Notes: generated by a model from the sequence alone, not told the origin. A DNA stretch of 64,000 bases from Bradyrhizobium diazoefficiens (GCF_016616235.1 NZ_CP067100.1:1609001-1673000), one strand, 5' to 3'; shown: positions 9,163-18,248, counted from the first letter of the stretch. A program made the numbers and translations.

Positions 9163-10272
9163 GTGAGTGAGTTGTCCACCGAGGCGCCGGCGCAGTCGGC
9201 CAAGCCGACCATCTTCTTCGATGGCGTGTCGAGCCGCCGGCGTCAGGTGAGGCTGGCGCTCGGGGATGCGCTCGAGATCGCTGAGGAGGGCGGGGCGCCG
9301 GTTCGCTGGGCCTATGCCGACATCCGCCGCGCCGACAGTCCGGCGGGCATCCTGCGGCTTGCCTGCACGACCGCGCCGCCGCTGGCGCGGCTCGAGATCC
9401 GCGATGCCGCGCTGGCCGCCGATGTGACCGCGCGCTGCATGCGCCTCGACGAGCACCAGACCTCGCGCCGCGGTATCGCAAAAATCGTCGGCTGGTCGGT
9501 GGCGGCCGCCATCTCCATCGTCTGCGTCGTCCTGTTCGGCGTGCCGCTCGCGGCCGATCGTCTCGCGCCGCTGGTGCCGAAGCCGATCGAGCGCCGCATC
9601 GGCGATGCCTCCGAAGTCCAGGTCAAGACCATCTTCGGCCGCAGCGTGTGCCAAGACCCCGCGGGCAAGGCCGCGTTCACGAAGCTCGTCAACCGCCTGC
9701 GCGATGCCGCGGGCCTCGACGACGATGCCATGACCGCTGGCGTGCTGCCGACTCCGGTGCCGAACGCGTTCGCGCTGCCCGGCGGCAAGGTGTACGTGCT
9801 GCGGGGGCTGCTCGACAAGGCGCAAGACCCTGATGAACTCGCCGGCATCCTCGCCCACGAGCTCGGCCATCTCAAGCATCACGACAACATGCGCGGGCTG
9901 ATCTACAATGGCGGCACCTCGTTTCTGATCGGCCTGCTGTTCGGCGACATCACCGGCTCATCCGCCGTGATCTTCGCTTCGCGCAGCGTGGTCGAAGCCT
10001 CCTATTCGCGCGAGGCGGAAACCGCCGCCGACACGTTCGCGATCGAGATCATGCACAAGCTCGGGCGCTCGCCGAAGCCCGCGGCCGAGCTGATGTTCCG
10101 CATCACCGGCAAAGAAGGCGGGAGCGGATTTACGATCTTGGCGAGCCACCCACTCACCGAAGACCGTCTCGCGCGCATGACGAAGGAGGACCGCCCCGCC
10201 AGCGGCCCGCCGCTCCTGACGGACAAGGAATGGCAGGCGCTGAAAGGGATCTGCGGCAGCGGGAAGATCTGA
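9163..10272 (+). CDS. M48-family zinc metallopeptidase, membrane-anchored
   Basis: A 369-residue protein starting with GTG. One transmembrane helix near residues 109-129 precedes the peptidase domain. The zinc site HELGH lies at about residues 232-236, and the third ligand glutamate lies in SREAETAADTFA near residue 284. This is the gluzincin arrangement of HtpX/Oma1/BepA-type proteases, which act on misfolded membrane or periplasmic proteins. The N-terminal 100 residues form a small soluble domain found in proteins paired with DUF898 partners. The immediate upstream neighbour is the DUF898 gene, so a joint envelope-quality role is a reasonable inference. Confidence 0.9.
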   Translation: MSELSTEAPAQSAKPTIFFDGVSSRRRQVRLALGDALEIAEEGGAPVRWAYADIRRADSPAGILRLACTTAPPLARLEIRDAALAADVTARCMRLDEHQTSRRGIAKIVGWSVAAAISIVCVVLFGVPLAADRLAPLVPKPIERRIGDASEVQVKTIFGRSVCQDPAGKAAFTKLVNRLRDAAGLDDDAMTAGVLPTPVPNAFALPGGKVYVLRGLLDKAQDPDELAGILAHELGHLKHHDNMRGLIYNGGTSFLIGLLFGDITGSSAVIFASRSVVEASYSREAETAADTFAIEIMHKLGRSPKPAAELMFRITGKEGGSGFTILASHPLTEDRLARMTKEDRPASGPPLLTDKEWQALKGICGSGKI

Positions 10273-10338
10273 GCTTTTCCCTCCGGAACAATCGCTCCAG
10301 ACAGGCATATCCTCTCTGACAACGACAGGATGTATCGC

Positions 10339-10830
10339 ATGTCTTATGGTCGCTTTGCCGCGATGATCGCGGCTTCCACGCTGATCATGTTCGGCCTGAT
10401 GTACCTCAACACGTTCGCCCTGGATCACGTCTGGTACAGCCAGACCCGGACCTGGATGGCGCTGCTGATGGGCGCAGTCATGGCCATCGTGATGCTCGGC
10501 TTCATGTGGGGCATGTACCGGAACCGGACCGCGAACGTGGTCATTCTGATAGCGGGTGCCGCCGTGTTCGCAATTTCGCTCTGGCTCGTTCGCAGCCAGG
10601 AGACGGTGTCCGACGTCGCCTACATGAAAGCGATGATCCCGCATCATTCGATCGCGGTGCTGACGAGCGAGCGCGCGCACATCCGCGATCCACGCGTGCG
10701 CAAGCTGGCTGACGGCATTATCGAGGCGCAAGTGCGGGAAATCGGCGAGATGGAACGTCTGATTGCCGACCTCAAGCAAAAGCCGGCGCCGGCCGATGCA
10801 AAGGACCTGCCGCCGAGACCGCCAACCTGA
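10339..10830 (+). CDS. DUF305-domain membrane protein
   Basis: About 163 residues from ATG 10339, which has AGGA eight bases upstream; an ATG three codons earlier is possible. Three hydrophobic helices fill residues 5-85. The DUF305 signature YMKAMIPHHSIAVLTSERAHIRDPRVRKLADGII follows, with the paired histidines that characterise this four-helix family, often linked to copper or other metals. A proline-rich tail ends the protein. It stands alone between the M48 gene and a convergent small membrane protein. Confidence 0.85.
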   Translation: MSYGRFAAMIAASTLIMFGLMYLNTFALDHVWYSQTRTWMALLMGAVMAIVMLGFMWGMYRNRTANVVILIAGAAVFAISLWLVRSQETVSDVAYMKAMIPHHSIAVLTSERAHIRDPRVRKLADGIIEAQVREIGEMERLIADLKQKPAPADAKDLPPRPPT

Positions 10831-10844
10831 GCGGCGAGAGCGCG

Positions 10845-11057
10845 TTACTTCGCCGGCGCGGCCGGCGCATTCGAGCCCGTGGTGACGTTCGGCGCAGTGC
10901 TCGGGTTCGAGGTCGTTGTCTGCGGACCAATCTCGCGTCCATTGTAGAAGAACACGGCCGCGACCACGGCGATCACGAAGATCGCGCCGATTGCCCAGCC
11001 GATCGGACTGTTGCGGCGGGTTCCGTCAACCCTGCGGTCGTCATCCTGATAGGTCAT
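10845..11057 (-). CDS. small single-pass membrane protein, unknown function
   Basis: A 70-residue protein. ATG 11057 was chosen because GGAGAG lies 5 bases upstream; two earlier in-frame starts lack this. It has a charged N-terminus rich in Asp and Arg (YQDDDRRVDGTRRN), a single helix WAIGAIFVIAVVAAVFFY at about residues 22-39, and a Thr/Ser/Pro/Ala-rich tail probably outside the membrane. It is convergent with the DUF305 gene. Proteins of this form are common in Bradyrhizobium and have no assigned role. Confidence 0.65.
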   Translation of the reverse strand: MTYQDDDRRVDGTRRNSPIGWAIGAIFVIAVVAAVFFYNGREIGPQTTTSNPSTAPNVTTGSNAPAAPAK

Positions 11058-11108
11058 GTCGCTCTCCATCATCCAGCGGAGAACCGCGCAGGATGGAAGG
11101 CGTTCCTA

Positions 11109-11157
11109 GAGCATGATCCGGAAAAGTGCGCAGCGGTTTTCCGAAAAGATCATGCTC
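11109..11157. repeat. Rhizobiales inverted repeat GAGCATGATC / GATCATGCTC
   Basis: GAGCATGATC at 11109-11118 and its exact reverse complement at 11148-11157 flank CGGAAAAGTG and CGGTTTTCCG, themselves an inverted pair. This element is widely dispersed in Bradyrhizobium and relatives. It lies in the gap between upp and the small membrane gene. Confidence 0.8.
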
Positions 11158-11167
11158 AAACAACAAC

Positions 11168-11199
11168 CTAAAGCGCGACGACGATTCGTCGCGCTTTAG
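11168..11199 (-). terminator. perfect hairpin overlapping the upp stop codon
   Basis: CTAAAGCGCGACGA and TCGTCGCGCTTTAG form a 14-bp perfect stem around a 4-base loop. The stem includes the upp stop codon (11196-11198). It lacks a long T run, so it may be an RNA 3'-end stabiliser rather than a strong intrinsic terminator. Confidence 0.6.
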
Positions 11200-11825
11200 C
11201 GCGTGCCGTAGGCGCGGTCGCCGGCGTCGCCAAGGCCAGGCAGAATGAAACCATTCTCGTCGAGGCCTTCGTCGACCGCAGCGGTCCAGATCGGCACGTC
11301 CGGATGCAGTCCGCGCAGCCGCTCCAGGCCTTCCGGCGCGGCAATCAGGCAGGCGAGGCGGATGTCCCTGGCGCCGCGTTCCTTCAACCGGTCCACGGCG
11401 GCGACGGCGGTGTTGGCGGTGGCGACGACAGGCGTCACAACGATGGCGAGGCGCTCGCCGAGATCGGACGGCGATTTGAAGAAGTACTCGACTGCGGCAA
11501 AGCTGTGCGGCTCGCGGTAGAGGCCGATATGGGCGACGCGCGCGGTCGGCACCAGGTCCATCATGCCGTCGACGAAGGTGGTGCCGGCGCGCAGCATCGG
11601 CACGAACACCAGCTTCTTGCCGGCGATTTTGGCCGAATGCATCGTTGCGAGCGGCGTCTCGATCACGGTGTCCGTGAGCGGCAGGTCGCGCGTCACCTCA
11701 TAGCAGAGCAGCATGCCGATCTCCTTGATCAGCTCGCGAAACGATTTGGTCGAGATGGACTTGTCCCGCACCAGCGTCAGCTTGTGCTGCACCAGCGGAT
11801 GATCGACGATGGTGACGCCTTCCAT
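11196..11825 (-). CDS. upp: uracil phosphoribosyltransferase
   Basis: A 209-residue UPRT, full length, which makes UMP from uracil and PRPP. Visible motifs are the family N-terminus [35 protein letters not shown], the PRPP-binding stretch [25 protein letters not shown], and the C-terminal [22 protein letters not shown]. The PRPP loop reads VTPVVAT where typical enzymes have DPMLAT, so the acidic residue is replaced; this is a noticeable deviation. AGGAG precedes the start by 9 bases. It is the last gene of a URC-type uracil degradation operon, where a UPRT paralogue (URC6 in yeast) acts catabolically. Confidence 0.92.
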   Translation of the reverse strand: MEGVTIVDHPLVQHKLTLVRDKSISTKSFRELIKEIGMLLCYEVTRDLPLTDTVIETPLATMHSAKIAGKKLVFVPMLRAGTTFVDGMMDLVPTARVAHIGLYREPHSFAAVEYFFKSPSDLGERLAIVVTPVVATANTAVAAVDRLKERGARDIRLACLIAAPEGLERLRGLHPDVPIWTAAVDEGLDENGFILPGLGDAGDRAYGTR

Positions 11826-11861
11826 GATCGGATGCTCCTGAAATGATCAATGCGCAATGCG

Positions 11862-13100
11862 CTAGAAAACCGTGCCGTCGCTGATCACCTTGAGCGGCGG
11901 CGAGCCGTCGGGACGGCGCGCAAACGCAATGGCGCGGCCCGCGGCCCAGGTGCCGCCTTCGAGGATGCTGGCGAGCGGCAAGGTCTCAGGCGTGCGGCCG
12001 AGCTTGGCGCGAACAAGTTCGCCAACACGGTCCAGCAGCGCGACAGTCAGCGCGCGCCATTCGACGACGAGCAGCGAATCGACCGCATGTGCGCGTTCGG
12101 CATCCGCGGCATCGCGCAGGCGCAGCACCTCGTGATCGACGAACAGGCCGCCATTGCGGTACTCGGCAAGCCCGGTCAGGCCGTCGATGTCCGTCACCTC
12201 AAATCCGGCGCGCTGCAGCGGCTCGATCAGCGAATAGCTCAGCCATTGCGACAGCTTGTGCAGCGGAACGAGGCCGGCGGTCGCATCGTCGGCCTCGATC
12301 GCGGGATGCCGCCAGCAATCGCCGAGCGGAATTCCTGCAAGCTCGAGCCGCGACGGCCAGATCGGCCCGAGCTGGTTCAGCACGGCCGACAGGATGGCGG
12401 GCGCCGCGATAGCGCCGCCATTTGCCTGCGCCGCGATGTGGTCGAACAGGCCGCCCGGCCGCGGCGTGTCCTGCATGCCGAAAATATCCGCGCGCTGCGC
12501 AACCAGCTTGCCCAGACGTCGCAGCAGATCGGTACGTCCTTCGAGCCCGAGCAGCCGATTGGTATCGTTGACCTGAAACGCCGAGGTGAGGGAGGCGAGC
12601 GGCAGTTTTGCAAGCACATTCGCATCCGCCCTGAACGGCGCATGTGCGTCGCCCGAGAACAGACCGCTGGCGAACATGTCGAGGCTTGCGATCGCGAGCC
12701 CCTCCGACCGGCCGATGGCCTCACCCGTCAGGGCGTCACGATAGCGCCACGCAGCGCCCGCGCCGGCGTCGAGCAGCACGCTGACAATGGCAAGGTCGAA
12801 CTCCGCGCGCGCCCGCGCCGCGCGGTCGGGCCACGGTGTCGCGTCCGCGAGCCGCGCCCAGCGGTCGACGCCGCCAAGCACGAAGTGGCGCCAGCGCGCA
12901 TGGAATGGAATCTCCAGTGTCGGATAGGCTTTTCGCGTCACCGCGAGCACCGCCTCCGCAACGCCGTCCATCCGGTCGAGATCGATCGTGAAGTGGCTCA
13001 AGCCGCCGGCAAGGCCGATCTCGAGCATCTGCCCGGCCCGTGCGCGCACCGCCTGTGCGGTGAGCAGCGAGCGAGCGTGCAAGTCCAAAGCGTCCGCCAT
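11862..13100 (-). CDS. URC4/Urg3 family protein (DUF1688), uracil catabolism
   Basis: A 412-residue DUF1688 protein. Fungal URC4/urg3 is required for the second, non-reductive uracil degradation route, although its reaction is unresolved. Typical segments are FTIDLDRMDGVAEAV, IPFHARWRHF, SEGLAIASLDMFASGLFS and GLTGLAEYRNGGLFVD. ATG 13100 was chosen, one codon after a GTG. It starts 7 bp after the stop of the URC1-like gene and ends 36 bp before upp, so the order URC1-URC4-UPRT is a single operon. The neighbours are the strongest support for function. Confidence 0.88.
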   Translation of the reverse strand: MADALDLHARSLLTAQAVRARAGQMLEIGLAGGLSHFTIDLDRMDGVAEAVLAVTRKAYPTLEIPFHARWRHFVLGGVDRWARLADATPWPDRAARARAEFDLAIVSVLLDAGAGAAWRYRDALTGEAIGRSEGLAIASLDMFASGLFSGDAHAPFRADANVLAKLPLASLTSAFQVNDTNRLLGLEGRTDLLRRLGKLVAQRADIFGMQDTPRPGGLFDHIAAQANGGAIAAPAILSAVLNQLGPIWPSRLELAGIPLGDCWRHPAIEADDATAGLVPLHKLSQWLSYSLIEPLQRAGFEVTDIDGLTGLAEYRNGGLFVDHEVLRLRDAADAERAHAVDSLLVVEWRALTVALLDRVGELVRAKLGRTPETLPLASILEGGTWAAGRAIAFARRPDGSPPLKVISDGTVF

Positions 13101-13106
13101 CACCGA

Positions 13107-14363
13107 TCAGTATTTTTCCAGCGAACGCCCGACCACGCCGTCGACGTCCTTCTCCGGCGCGATGTCGGTCGAGTAATAGCCGGCGGCCTTCTTGGCGGCG
13201 ATCTCGACATAGGCGTCGGCCGGGATCAGCTCCGGCGGGATCGGCACGCGCTCGACGATGTCGATGCCCTGCGAGGTCAGCGCGTCGTACTTCATGTCGC
13301 TCATCGACAGGAAGCGGTCGATGCGCTTCAGGCCGAGCCAGTGGATCGTATCCGGCATCAGCTGCTGGAAGCGGGCGTCCTGGACGCCGGCGACGCATTC
13401 GGTGCGCTCGAAATAGGCGGCGGCCGCATCGCCGTCCTCCTGGCGCTTGCGCGCATTGTAGACCAGGAATTTGGTGACCTCGCCGAGCGCGCGGCCTTCC
13501 TTGCGGTTGTAGACGACGAGCCCGAGCCCGCCCTCCTGCGCACCGCGCGCGGATTCCTCGATACCGTGGATCAGATAGGGACGGCAGGTGCAGATGTCGG
13601 AGCCGAACACGTCGGAGCCGTTGCACTCGTCATGGACGCGGCAGGTGATCTTGGTGCGATGGTCCGGCAGCTTTGTCACATCGCCGAACATGTAGACGGT
13701 GGTGCCGCCGATCGGCGGCAGGAACACCTTCAGGTCCGGGCGCGTCACCAGCTCCGGGAACATGCCCGCGGTCTGCTCGAACAGCGTGCGGCGCAGCTCG
13801 GTCTCGTTGGTGGCAAAGCGCTCCGCAAGGCCCGGCAGGTACCAGACCGGATCGATCGCGATCTTCACCACGGAGACGCTGCCATTGGCGTGCACGACCT
13901 CACCGTCGGCGCGCAGCCGCTTTTGCGCCAGCGCCTCCCGGATCTCCGGCAAATCGAGCCGGGCCCGCGTCACCGCGATGCTCGGGCGGATATCGACGCC
14001 CTCGGCGATGTCCTTGCCGAAATTCTCGGCGACGAGATGCCCCCATGGATCGAGCGCGACGATCTTTGCGGGATCGCGCCATTGCTCGAACGGGCCGATG
14101 GTCGCGGCCGGAAAGGTGTTGGTGAGATCGGGCCGGCGGATCGGATCGAGCGCGCCGGCGGAGACTGCGAGCGCGCGGTACATCGCATAGGAGCCGCCGT
14201 GGCTGCCGATCACGTTGCGGTCCCCGGCGCGCGACACCGTGCCGATGATCGGCCCTCGCGCCCGCGCATCCGCGGCGCCCCAATGGATCGGGTAGGCGGC
14301 TTTCTTGCCCGGCTCCGGATGGGAGGTGAGGCGGATATGCTCGGTACGGTTCGCGCGGCTCAT
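13107..14363 (-). CDS. URC1-type GTP cyclohydrolase II paralogue
   Basis: A 418-residue protein related to RibA but larger, as in URC1. The zinc cysteines keep RibA spacing: HDEC (Cys247), then CTC (Cys258 and Cys260). The NRKEGRALGEVTKFLVYNARK stretch corresponds to the RibA active-site segment. URC1 is thought to act on a uracil-derived nucleotide rather than GTP for riboflavin. The start at 14363 has GGGAG upstream; the longer frame to 14513 has no ribosome site. It is the first gene of the URC operon, divergent from a PLP enzyme. The long N-terminal part (residues 1-210) is not found in ordinary RibA. Confidence 0.87.
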   Translation of the reverse strand: MSRANRTEHIRLTSHPEPGKKAAYPIHWGAADARARGPIIGTVSRAGDRNVIGSHGGSYAMYRALAVSAGALDPIRRPDLTNTFPAATIGPFEQWRDPAKIVALDPWGHLVAENFGKDIAEGVDIRPSIAVTRARLDLPEIREALAQKRLRADGEVVHANGSVSVVKIAIDPVWYLPGLAERFATNETELRRTLFEQTAGMFPELVTRPDLKVFLPPIGGTTVYMFGDVTKLPDHRTKITCRVHDECNGSDVFGSDICTCRPYLIHGIEESARGAQEGGLGLVVYNRKEGRALGEVTKFLVYNARKRQEDGDAAAAYFERTECVAGVQDARFQQLMPDTIHWLGLKRIDRFLSMSDMKYDALTSQGIDIVERVPIPPELIPADAYVEIAAKKAAGYYSTDIAPEKDVDGVVGRSLEKY

Positions 14364-14674
14364 GGCCAAACTCCCAAAAAGCCAACGGCCCGCCGCTCGG
14401 ACGGGCCTGGCTCGGTCGCGTCGGCGGTCGAGGACCAGCGACGCAAGCTCAATCCAACATATTGTAGCGGCCAGCCACGACAGACAAGTTAATCGTGCGC
14501 GGCAGGCAGCCACCGTTCGCGTGCCCGCCTCGATCGGCGAACGACACCGGAACGCGTCTTATATCTATGTAATCGTTCGATTTTTTGAAGGGGCGGCGTC
14601 CACGCCGTCGAAACAGGTGGCTGGATAAAACCTGCGTATTCGGACATATCGGGCGGATCGCCCTGGAGAACGCC
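14364..14674. promoter_or_regulatory. divergent intergenic region of the URC operon and PLP enzyme
   Basis: A 311-bp region between two divergent starts with no credible gene. It must hold the promoters for both directions. An AT-richer stretch near 14560-14590 (TATATCTATGTAATCG, then TTTTTTGAAG) stands out from its GC-rich surroundings. No specific operator could be identified by eye. Confidence 0.4.
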
Positions 14675-15802
14675 ATGCCCGCCGCCAGCTATATCGACCC
14701 CCGCAATGGAAAGCTTTACCCGCTCGACCAGCCGCGCTGGTGCTCGGACGAGCGCACGCCGCTGCTGGTGACGCCGGGCGCAGGCATATCGCGGGAGGAC
14801 ATCGACAGCCGCGCGCGGTCGCTCTGGCGCTATCGGGCGGCGCTGCCGGTCGAGATCGCAAAGCCGATCACGCTCGGCGAAGGCTGCACGCCGCTGGTCC
14901 AGCAGGATTGGGGCGATCTGCGCCCGTTGTTCAAGCTCGAATGGTTCAATCCGACCGGCAGCTTCAAGGACCGCGGCTCGGCGGTGATGCTGTCGTTCCT
15001 GCGGCAGATCGGCATTGACGCCATTCTGGAGGACTCGTCCGGCAATGGCGGCTCGTCGATGGCGGGGCTGGGTGCTGCCGGCGGCATACGCGTGAAGATT
15101 CTCGCGCCCGCCTCGACGTCGCCGGCCAAGATCGCGCAGGTGCGCGCTTACGGCGCGACCGTGCAGCTCGTCGAAGGCCCGCGCGAGGAATCGGAGGCCG
15201 AGGCTATCAGGCAGTCGAGCCAGACGTTTTACGCCAGCCACAACTGGCAGCCGTTCTTCCTCGAAGGCACCAAGTCGCTCGCCTATGAGATCTGGGAAGA
15301 CCTCGGCTTCCGCGCGCCTGACAACGTCATCGTTCCCGTCGGCGCGGGCAGCAGCCTGCTCGGCTGCGCCTTCGGTTTCCGCGAGCTCTTGAAGGCCGGC
15401 CAGATATCGAAGCTGCCGCGGCTGTTCGCGGCGCAGCCGCTCAACTGCTCGCCGATCGACGCGAGCTTTCAGGCCGGCGTCGACACGCCTGTTACGCGCG
15501 AGGTGAAGAAGACCATCGCGGAAGGCACCGCGATCAAGAATCCGCTGCGCCTGCGCGAGATCATCGCCGCCTTGCGCGAGAGCGGCGGCGGCACCATTGC
15601 GCTCACCGAAGACGAGATCGTCGCTGCCCTCCGCCGCCTCGCGCGTCAGGGTCTGTTCGCCGAGCCGACCAGCGCCAGCGCAGCCGCGGCGCTGGAGAAA
15701 CTCGTCGCCGCCGGGGCCATCAAGGCGAGCGAGACCACGGTTGCGGTCCTTACCGGCACCGGCCTCAAGGCCGCAACCACGGTGGCCGATCTCGTGGAGT
15801 AG
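14675..15802 (+). CDS. threonine synthase-like PLP-dependent enzyme
   Basis: A 375-residue fold-type II PLP enzyme. The cofactor lysine lies in NPTGSFKDRGSAVML (about residues 92-106), the substrate/phosphate loop is SSGNGGSSMAGLGAAGG, and the C-terminal glycine-rich TGTGLKA also fits the family. It is closest to threonine synthase, which converts O-phosphohomoserine to threonine, but is shorter than the housekeeping ThrC and could act on another substrate. GGAG precedes ATG 14675. It is divergent from the URC operon; a functional link is possible but not shown by sequence. Confidence 0.82.
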   Translation: MPAASYIDPRNGKLYPLDQPRWCSDERTPLLVTPGAGISREDIDSRARSLWRYRAALPVEIAKPITLGEGCTPLVQQDWGDLRPLFKLEWFNPTGSFKDRGSAVMLSFLRQIGIDAILEDSSGNGGSSMAGLGAAGGIRVKILAPASTSPAKIAQVRAYGATVQLVEGPREESEAEAIRQSSQTFYASHNWQPFFLEGTKSLAYEIWEDLGFRAPDNVIVPVGAGSSLLGCAFGFRELLKAGQISKLPRLFAAQPLNCSPIDASFQAGVDTPVTREVKKTIAEGTAIKNPLRLREIIAALRESGGGTIALTEDEIVAALRRLARQGLFAEPTSASAAAALEKLVAAGAIKASETTVAVLTGTGLKAATTVADLVE

Positions 15803-15849
15803 AGCGCAGCGGGCGCTTACCCTCCCCTGGAGGGGGAGGGTCGGCTCGC

Positions 15850-17161
15850 TGTCCAGACCGGATAGATAGGTAACAGAGTAGACCGGATGGATGGGTGACA
15901 GTTCTCTGTCGGCTGGGAGGATCAGCCGATGCCTTGGCGGGAGAGCTGTACAATGGACGAACGAGTTCGCTTCATCTCGGATCAGCGAACCGGCTTGTGG
16001 ACGATGACGGAGCTTTGCGAGCGCTACGAGATTAGCCGCAAGACCGGTTATAAGTGGCTGGAGCGCTACCGGTTGGAAGGACCTGCCGGGCTGGCGGATC
16101 GCTCCCATGCCGCGCGGGTTCATGGACGGGCGACACCACAGCACATCGTGGATGCGATTGTGGGGCTGCGGCTTGAGCGGCCGAGCTGGGGACCGCGCAA
16201 GATCGTCAGCAAACTTGAGGCTCGCCAAGGGGACGTCGATTGGCCGTCGGCCTCGACGGCGGGCGGGATTCTCAAACGGGCGGGACTGGTGAGCAACCGT
16301 CGGACCCGGCGGCGTGCGCCGCCGCGCATGGGGCAACTGACGGTGCCTCAGCATGCCAACCATGTATGGGCGCTCGATCACAAGGGCTGGATCCGCCTGG
16401 GCGACGGATCTCGCGTTGAACCGTTCACGGTGACCGATGGCTTCAGCCGCTATTTGATTAGCCTGGCGGCGACGGGCAGCACGCAACATGCCGAGTGCCA
16501 ACCGCTGCTGGAGCGGGCGTTTCGCGAGTACGGCTTGCCGCAGATCATCCGCTCCGACAACGGCTCGCCGTTCGCCTCGACCGGAACCACGGGCCTGACG
16601 GCACTGTCGGTATGGTGGATCAAGCTTGGCATCCGCCATGAACGGATTGATCCCGGCCATCCACAGCAGAACGGCCGCCACGAGCGTTTTCACCTCACGC
16701 TTCTGGAGGCCATGCAGCCGCCGCCGCCGACCCAGGCCGCGCAGGCTCGTCGCTTCGCGGCATTCGTGCGCGACTACAACGAAGAACGACCGCACGAGTC
16801 ACTTGGCCAGCGCCCACCTGCCAGCGTCTATCAGCCTTCGTCTCGTGCGATGCCGAGGCGGCTTCCGGAGCCGGATTATCCAGCCGAAGCCGCGGTGCGC
16901 CAGGTCCGCTCCAACGGCGAGATCAAGTGGCGCGGCGAACTCATTCACATCTCCAGCGCTCTCATTGGTGAGGCCGTTGCCGTCGAGGAGGCCGCCGATG
17001 GGCAATGGCAAGTGCGCTTCTTCCACATACCGATCGGCATCATCGACCAGAAAACACGCAGGCTGCGGCGCTGCGCTAGCGCAGCGCCGCAGCCGACCAA
17101 ACCATGAACGATTGTTACCTATCCATCCGGTCTGTTTTGTTACCCATCCATCCGCTGGACA
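15850..17161 (+). mobile_element. complete IS481-family insertion sequence
   Basis: A 1312-bp element. Its ends begin TGTCCAG on the left (15850) and finish CTGGACA on the right (17161). Each end carries two tandem blocks similar to GACCGGATGGATGGGTAACA, inverted with respect to the other end. A TCGC direct repeat flanks it at 15846-15849 and 17162-17165, consistent with a target duplication. It landed in an intergenic GC-rich repeat downstream of the PLP enzyme. It has one intact transposase gene, so it looks recent and possibly active. Confidence 0.88.
15929..17107 (+). CDS. IS481-family transposase
   Basis: A 392-residue DDE transposase. The N-terminal helix-turn-helix is TMTELCERYEISRKTGYKWLERYRLEGPAGL. 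The catalytic rve domain has ALDHKGWI (first Asp), IIRSDNGSPFAS (second Asp) and HPQQNGRHERFHLTLLEAM (Glu). It also has the C-terminal YNEERPHESLGQRPPASVY typical of IS481. The frame may start at 15929 or at ATG 15953. No frameshift or stop is seen. Confidence 0.93.
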   Translation: MPWRESCTMDERVRFISDQRTGLWTMTELCERYEISRKTGYKWLERYRLEGPAGLADRSHAARVHGRATPQHIVDAIVGLRLERPSWGPRKIVSKLEARQGDVDWPSASTAGGILKRAGLVSNRRTRRRAPPRMGQLTVPQHANHVWALDHKGWIRLGDGSRVEPFTVTDGFSRYLISLAATGSTQHAECQPLLERAFREYGLPQIIRSDNGSPFASTGTTGLTALSVWWIKLGIRHERIDPGHPQQNGRHERFHLTLLEAMQPPPPTQAAQARRFAAFVRDYNEERPHESLGQRPPASVYQPSSRAMPRRLPEPDYPAEAAVRQVRSNGEIKWRGELIHISSALIGEAVAVEEAADGQWQVRFFHIPIGIIDQKTRRLRRCASAAPQPTKP

Positions 17162-17326
17162 TCGCGATCGAGCGAGGCGAGATTGCGAGACGGGGTGGGG
17201 TGACAGTCCCTCCACCGATGCGGTGCCCGAGCGGAGAGATCACCCCACCCCGCTCGCGCTACACGCGATCGACCACGGGCGAGCTACGCTCGTCCCGGAC
17301 CCCTCCAGGGGAGGGTAAGAGCCCCC
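17162..17326. repeat. right part of intergenic repeat split by the IS481 element
   Basis: Runs from the target duplication TCGC through GGGGTGGGGTGACAGTCCC and CACCCCGCTCGCGCTAC to CCCTCCAGGGGAGGGTAAG. The last motif mirrors CTCCCCTGGAGGGGGAGGG at about 15822-15840 on the other side of the IS. The element therefore sits inside a palindromic intergenic repeat. Confidence 0.55.
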
Positions 17327-18142
17327 TCACTCCTTCAGATCATTCACCTGCTTCACCCAGGCCCGGACGTCCGCGAGCACTTGCGGCAGCACGGCCTTGA
17401 CCTCCGGCACGGTCATGCCGGCCTTGATGCGGGGATCGTAGAGCAGATTGAGGATGTACTGGTCGTAGACATCGAAATATCCCATCGAGACGTTGTCGTT
17501 GAACATGGTCCAGGGCACGCTCGTGGTGTCGTTGATCGGCCCGAGCGATTGCAGCAGCTCCTCATAGGCGCAGTCGAGGAAGGTGAAATCGCCGTTGTCG
17601 ACGGTGAGGATGACGTCGGAATGCTCGATCTCGAAATTGTCGTTCTTGCGGAAGCCGGACAGGCATTGCGGATCGAGCGAGGCGCGAATCTCGCGCGCCT
17701 TCTCGGCGCCGTAGAAGCTGGTGAGAGTCCGGAAGAAATCGCGGTCGCGCACGAGCTTCACCCGCACATTCGCCGCCTCGCTGGTGCCGGTCATGGCGAT
17801 GTCGAGATGCTGCACGCGTGCGCCGATGTCGGCGACGACTTTGGCGAGCTGCGTCTTGCGGTCGGCGCGGTCGCTCTCGGCGTAGACCCGCACCGGCCCA
17901 TCGAACTTGCGGATGCGGTCGACGCGGCCGGCGAGGTGGTATTCGGCGCCGAACGCCGTCTTCAGGAAACCCTCGACGATCTCGCCGTCGGTGAAGCTCT
18001 TCTTCTCGCTGCGCTGGCGCGCGGCGATCGCCGGCAGTTCGCCGGCGGCCGCGATGGGGGCGATGTCAGCAACATAGGTGAGCACTGCGAGCGCCAGCAG
18101 GGCGAGGCGGAAGGCAGCCGAGGGCTGGTTGAATGCGCTCAT
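17327..18142 (-). CDS. DUF2927-domain secreted protein
   Basis: A 271-residue protein with a signal peptide (hydrophobic LALLALAVLTYVADIAPIAAAG at residues 12-33). It then has the DUF2927 pattern: EGFLKTAFGAEYHLAGRVDRIRKFDGPVRVYAE, a middle segment with ECLSGFRKNDN-like cysteine context (DPQCLSGFRKND), and DCAYEELLQSLGPINDTTSVPWTMFNDNV. DUF2927 proteins are secreted and adopt a zincin-like fold in some members; no function is assigned. ATG 18142 was chosen over a start 12 codons earlier because the signal peptide begins there. Confidence 0.8.
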   Translation of the reverse strand: MSAFNQPSAAFRLALLALAVLTYVADIAPIAAAGELPAIAARQRSEKKSFTDGEIVEGFLKTAFGAEYHLAGRVDRIRKFDGPVRVYAESDRADRKTQLAKVVADIGARVQHLDIAMTGTSEAANVRVKLVRDRDFFRTLTSFYGAEKAREIRASLDPQCLSGFRKNDNFEIEHSDVILTVDNGDFTFLDCAYEELLQSLGPINDTTSVPWTMFNDNVSMGYFDVYDQYILNLLYDPRIKAGMTVPEVKAVLPQVLADVRAWVKQVNDLKE

Positions 18143-18248
18143 CGTCGCGCAACGCTGCCGTATTCGCCTCGCGCGCACAAGTCCGCAAATTCACGCGTTG
18201 GGCGGGTTCCCGTAGTACGTCGCGCTCCGCTCAACCTCTCCCGCTTGC

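Noticed and set aside
11850..14492. 880-residue plus-strand open frame
   Set aside because: It lies antisense to the URC operon. Its translation is Arg/Ala/His-rich with no domain, typical of a GC-rich shadow frame.
14489..16795. 768-residue minus-strand open frame
   Set aside because: Antisense to the PLP enzyme and the IS481 transposase, both of which have clear motifs; the frame has none.
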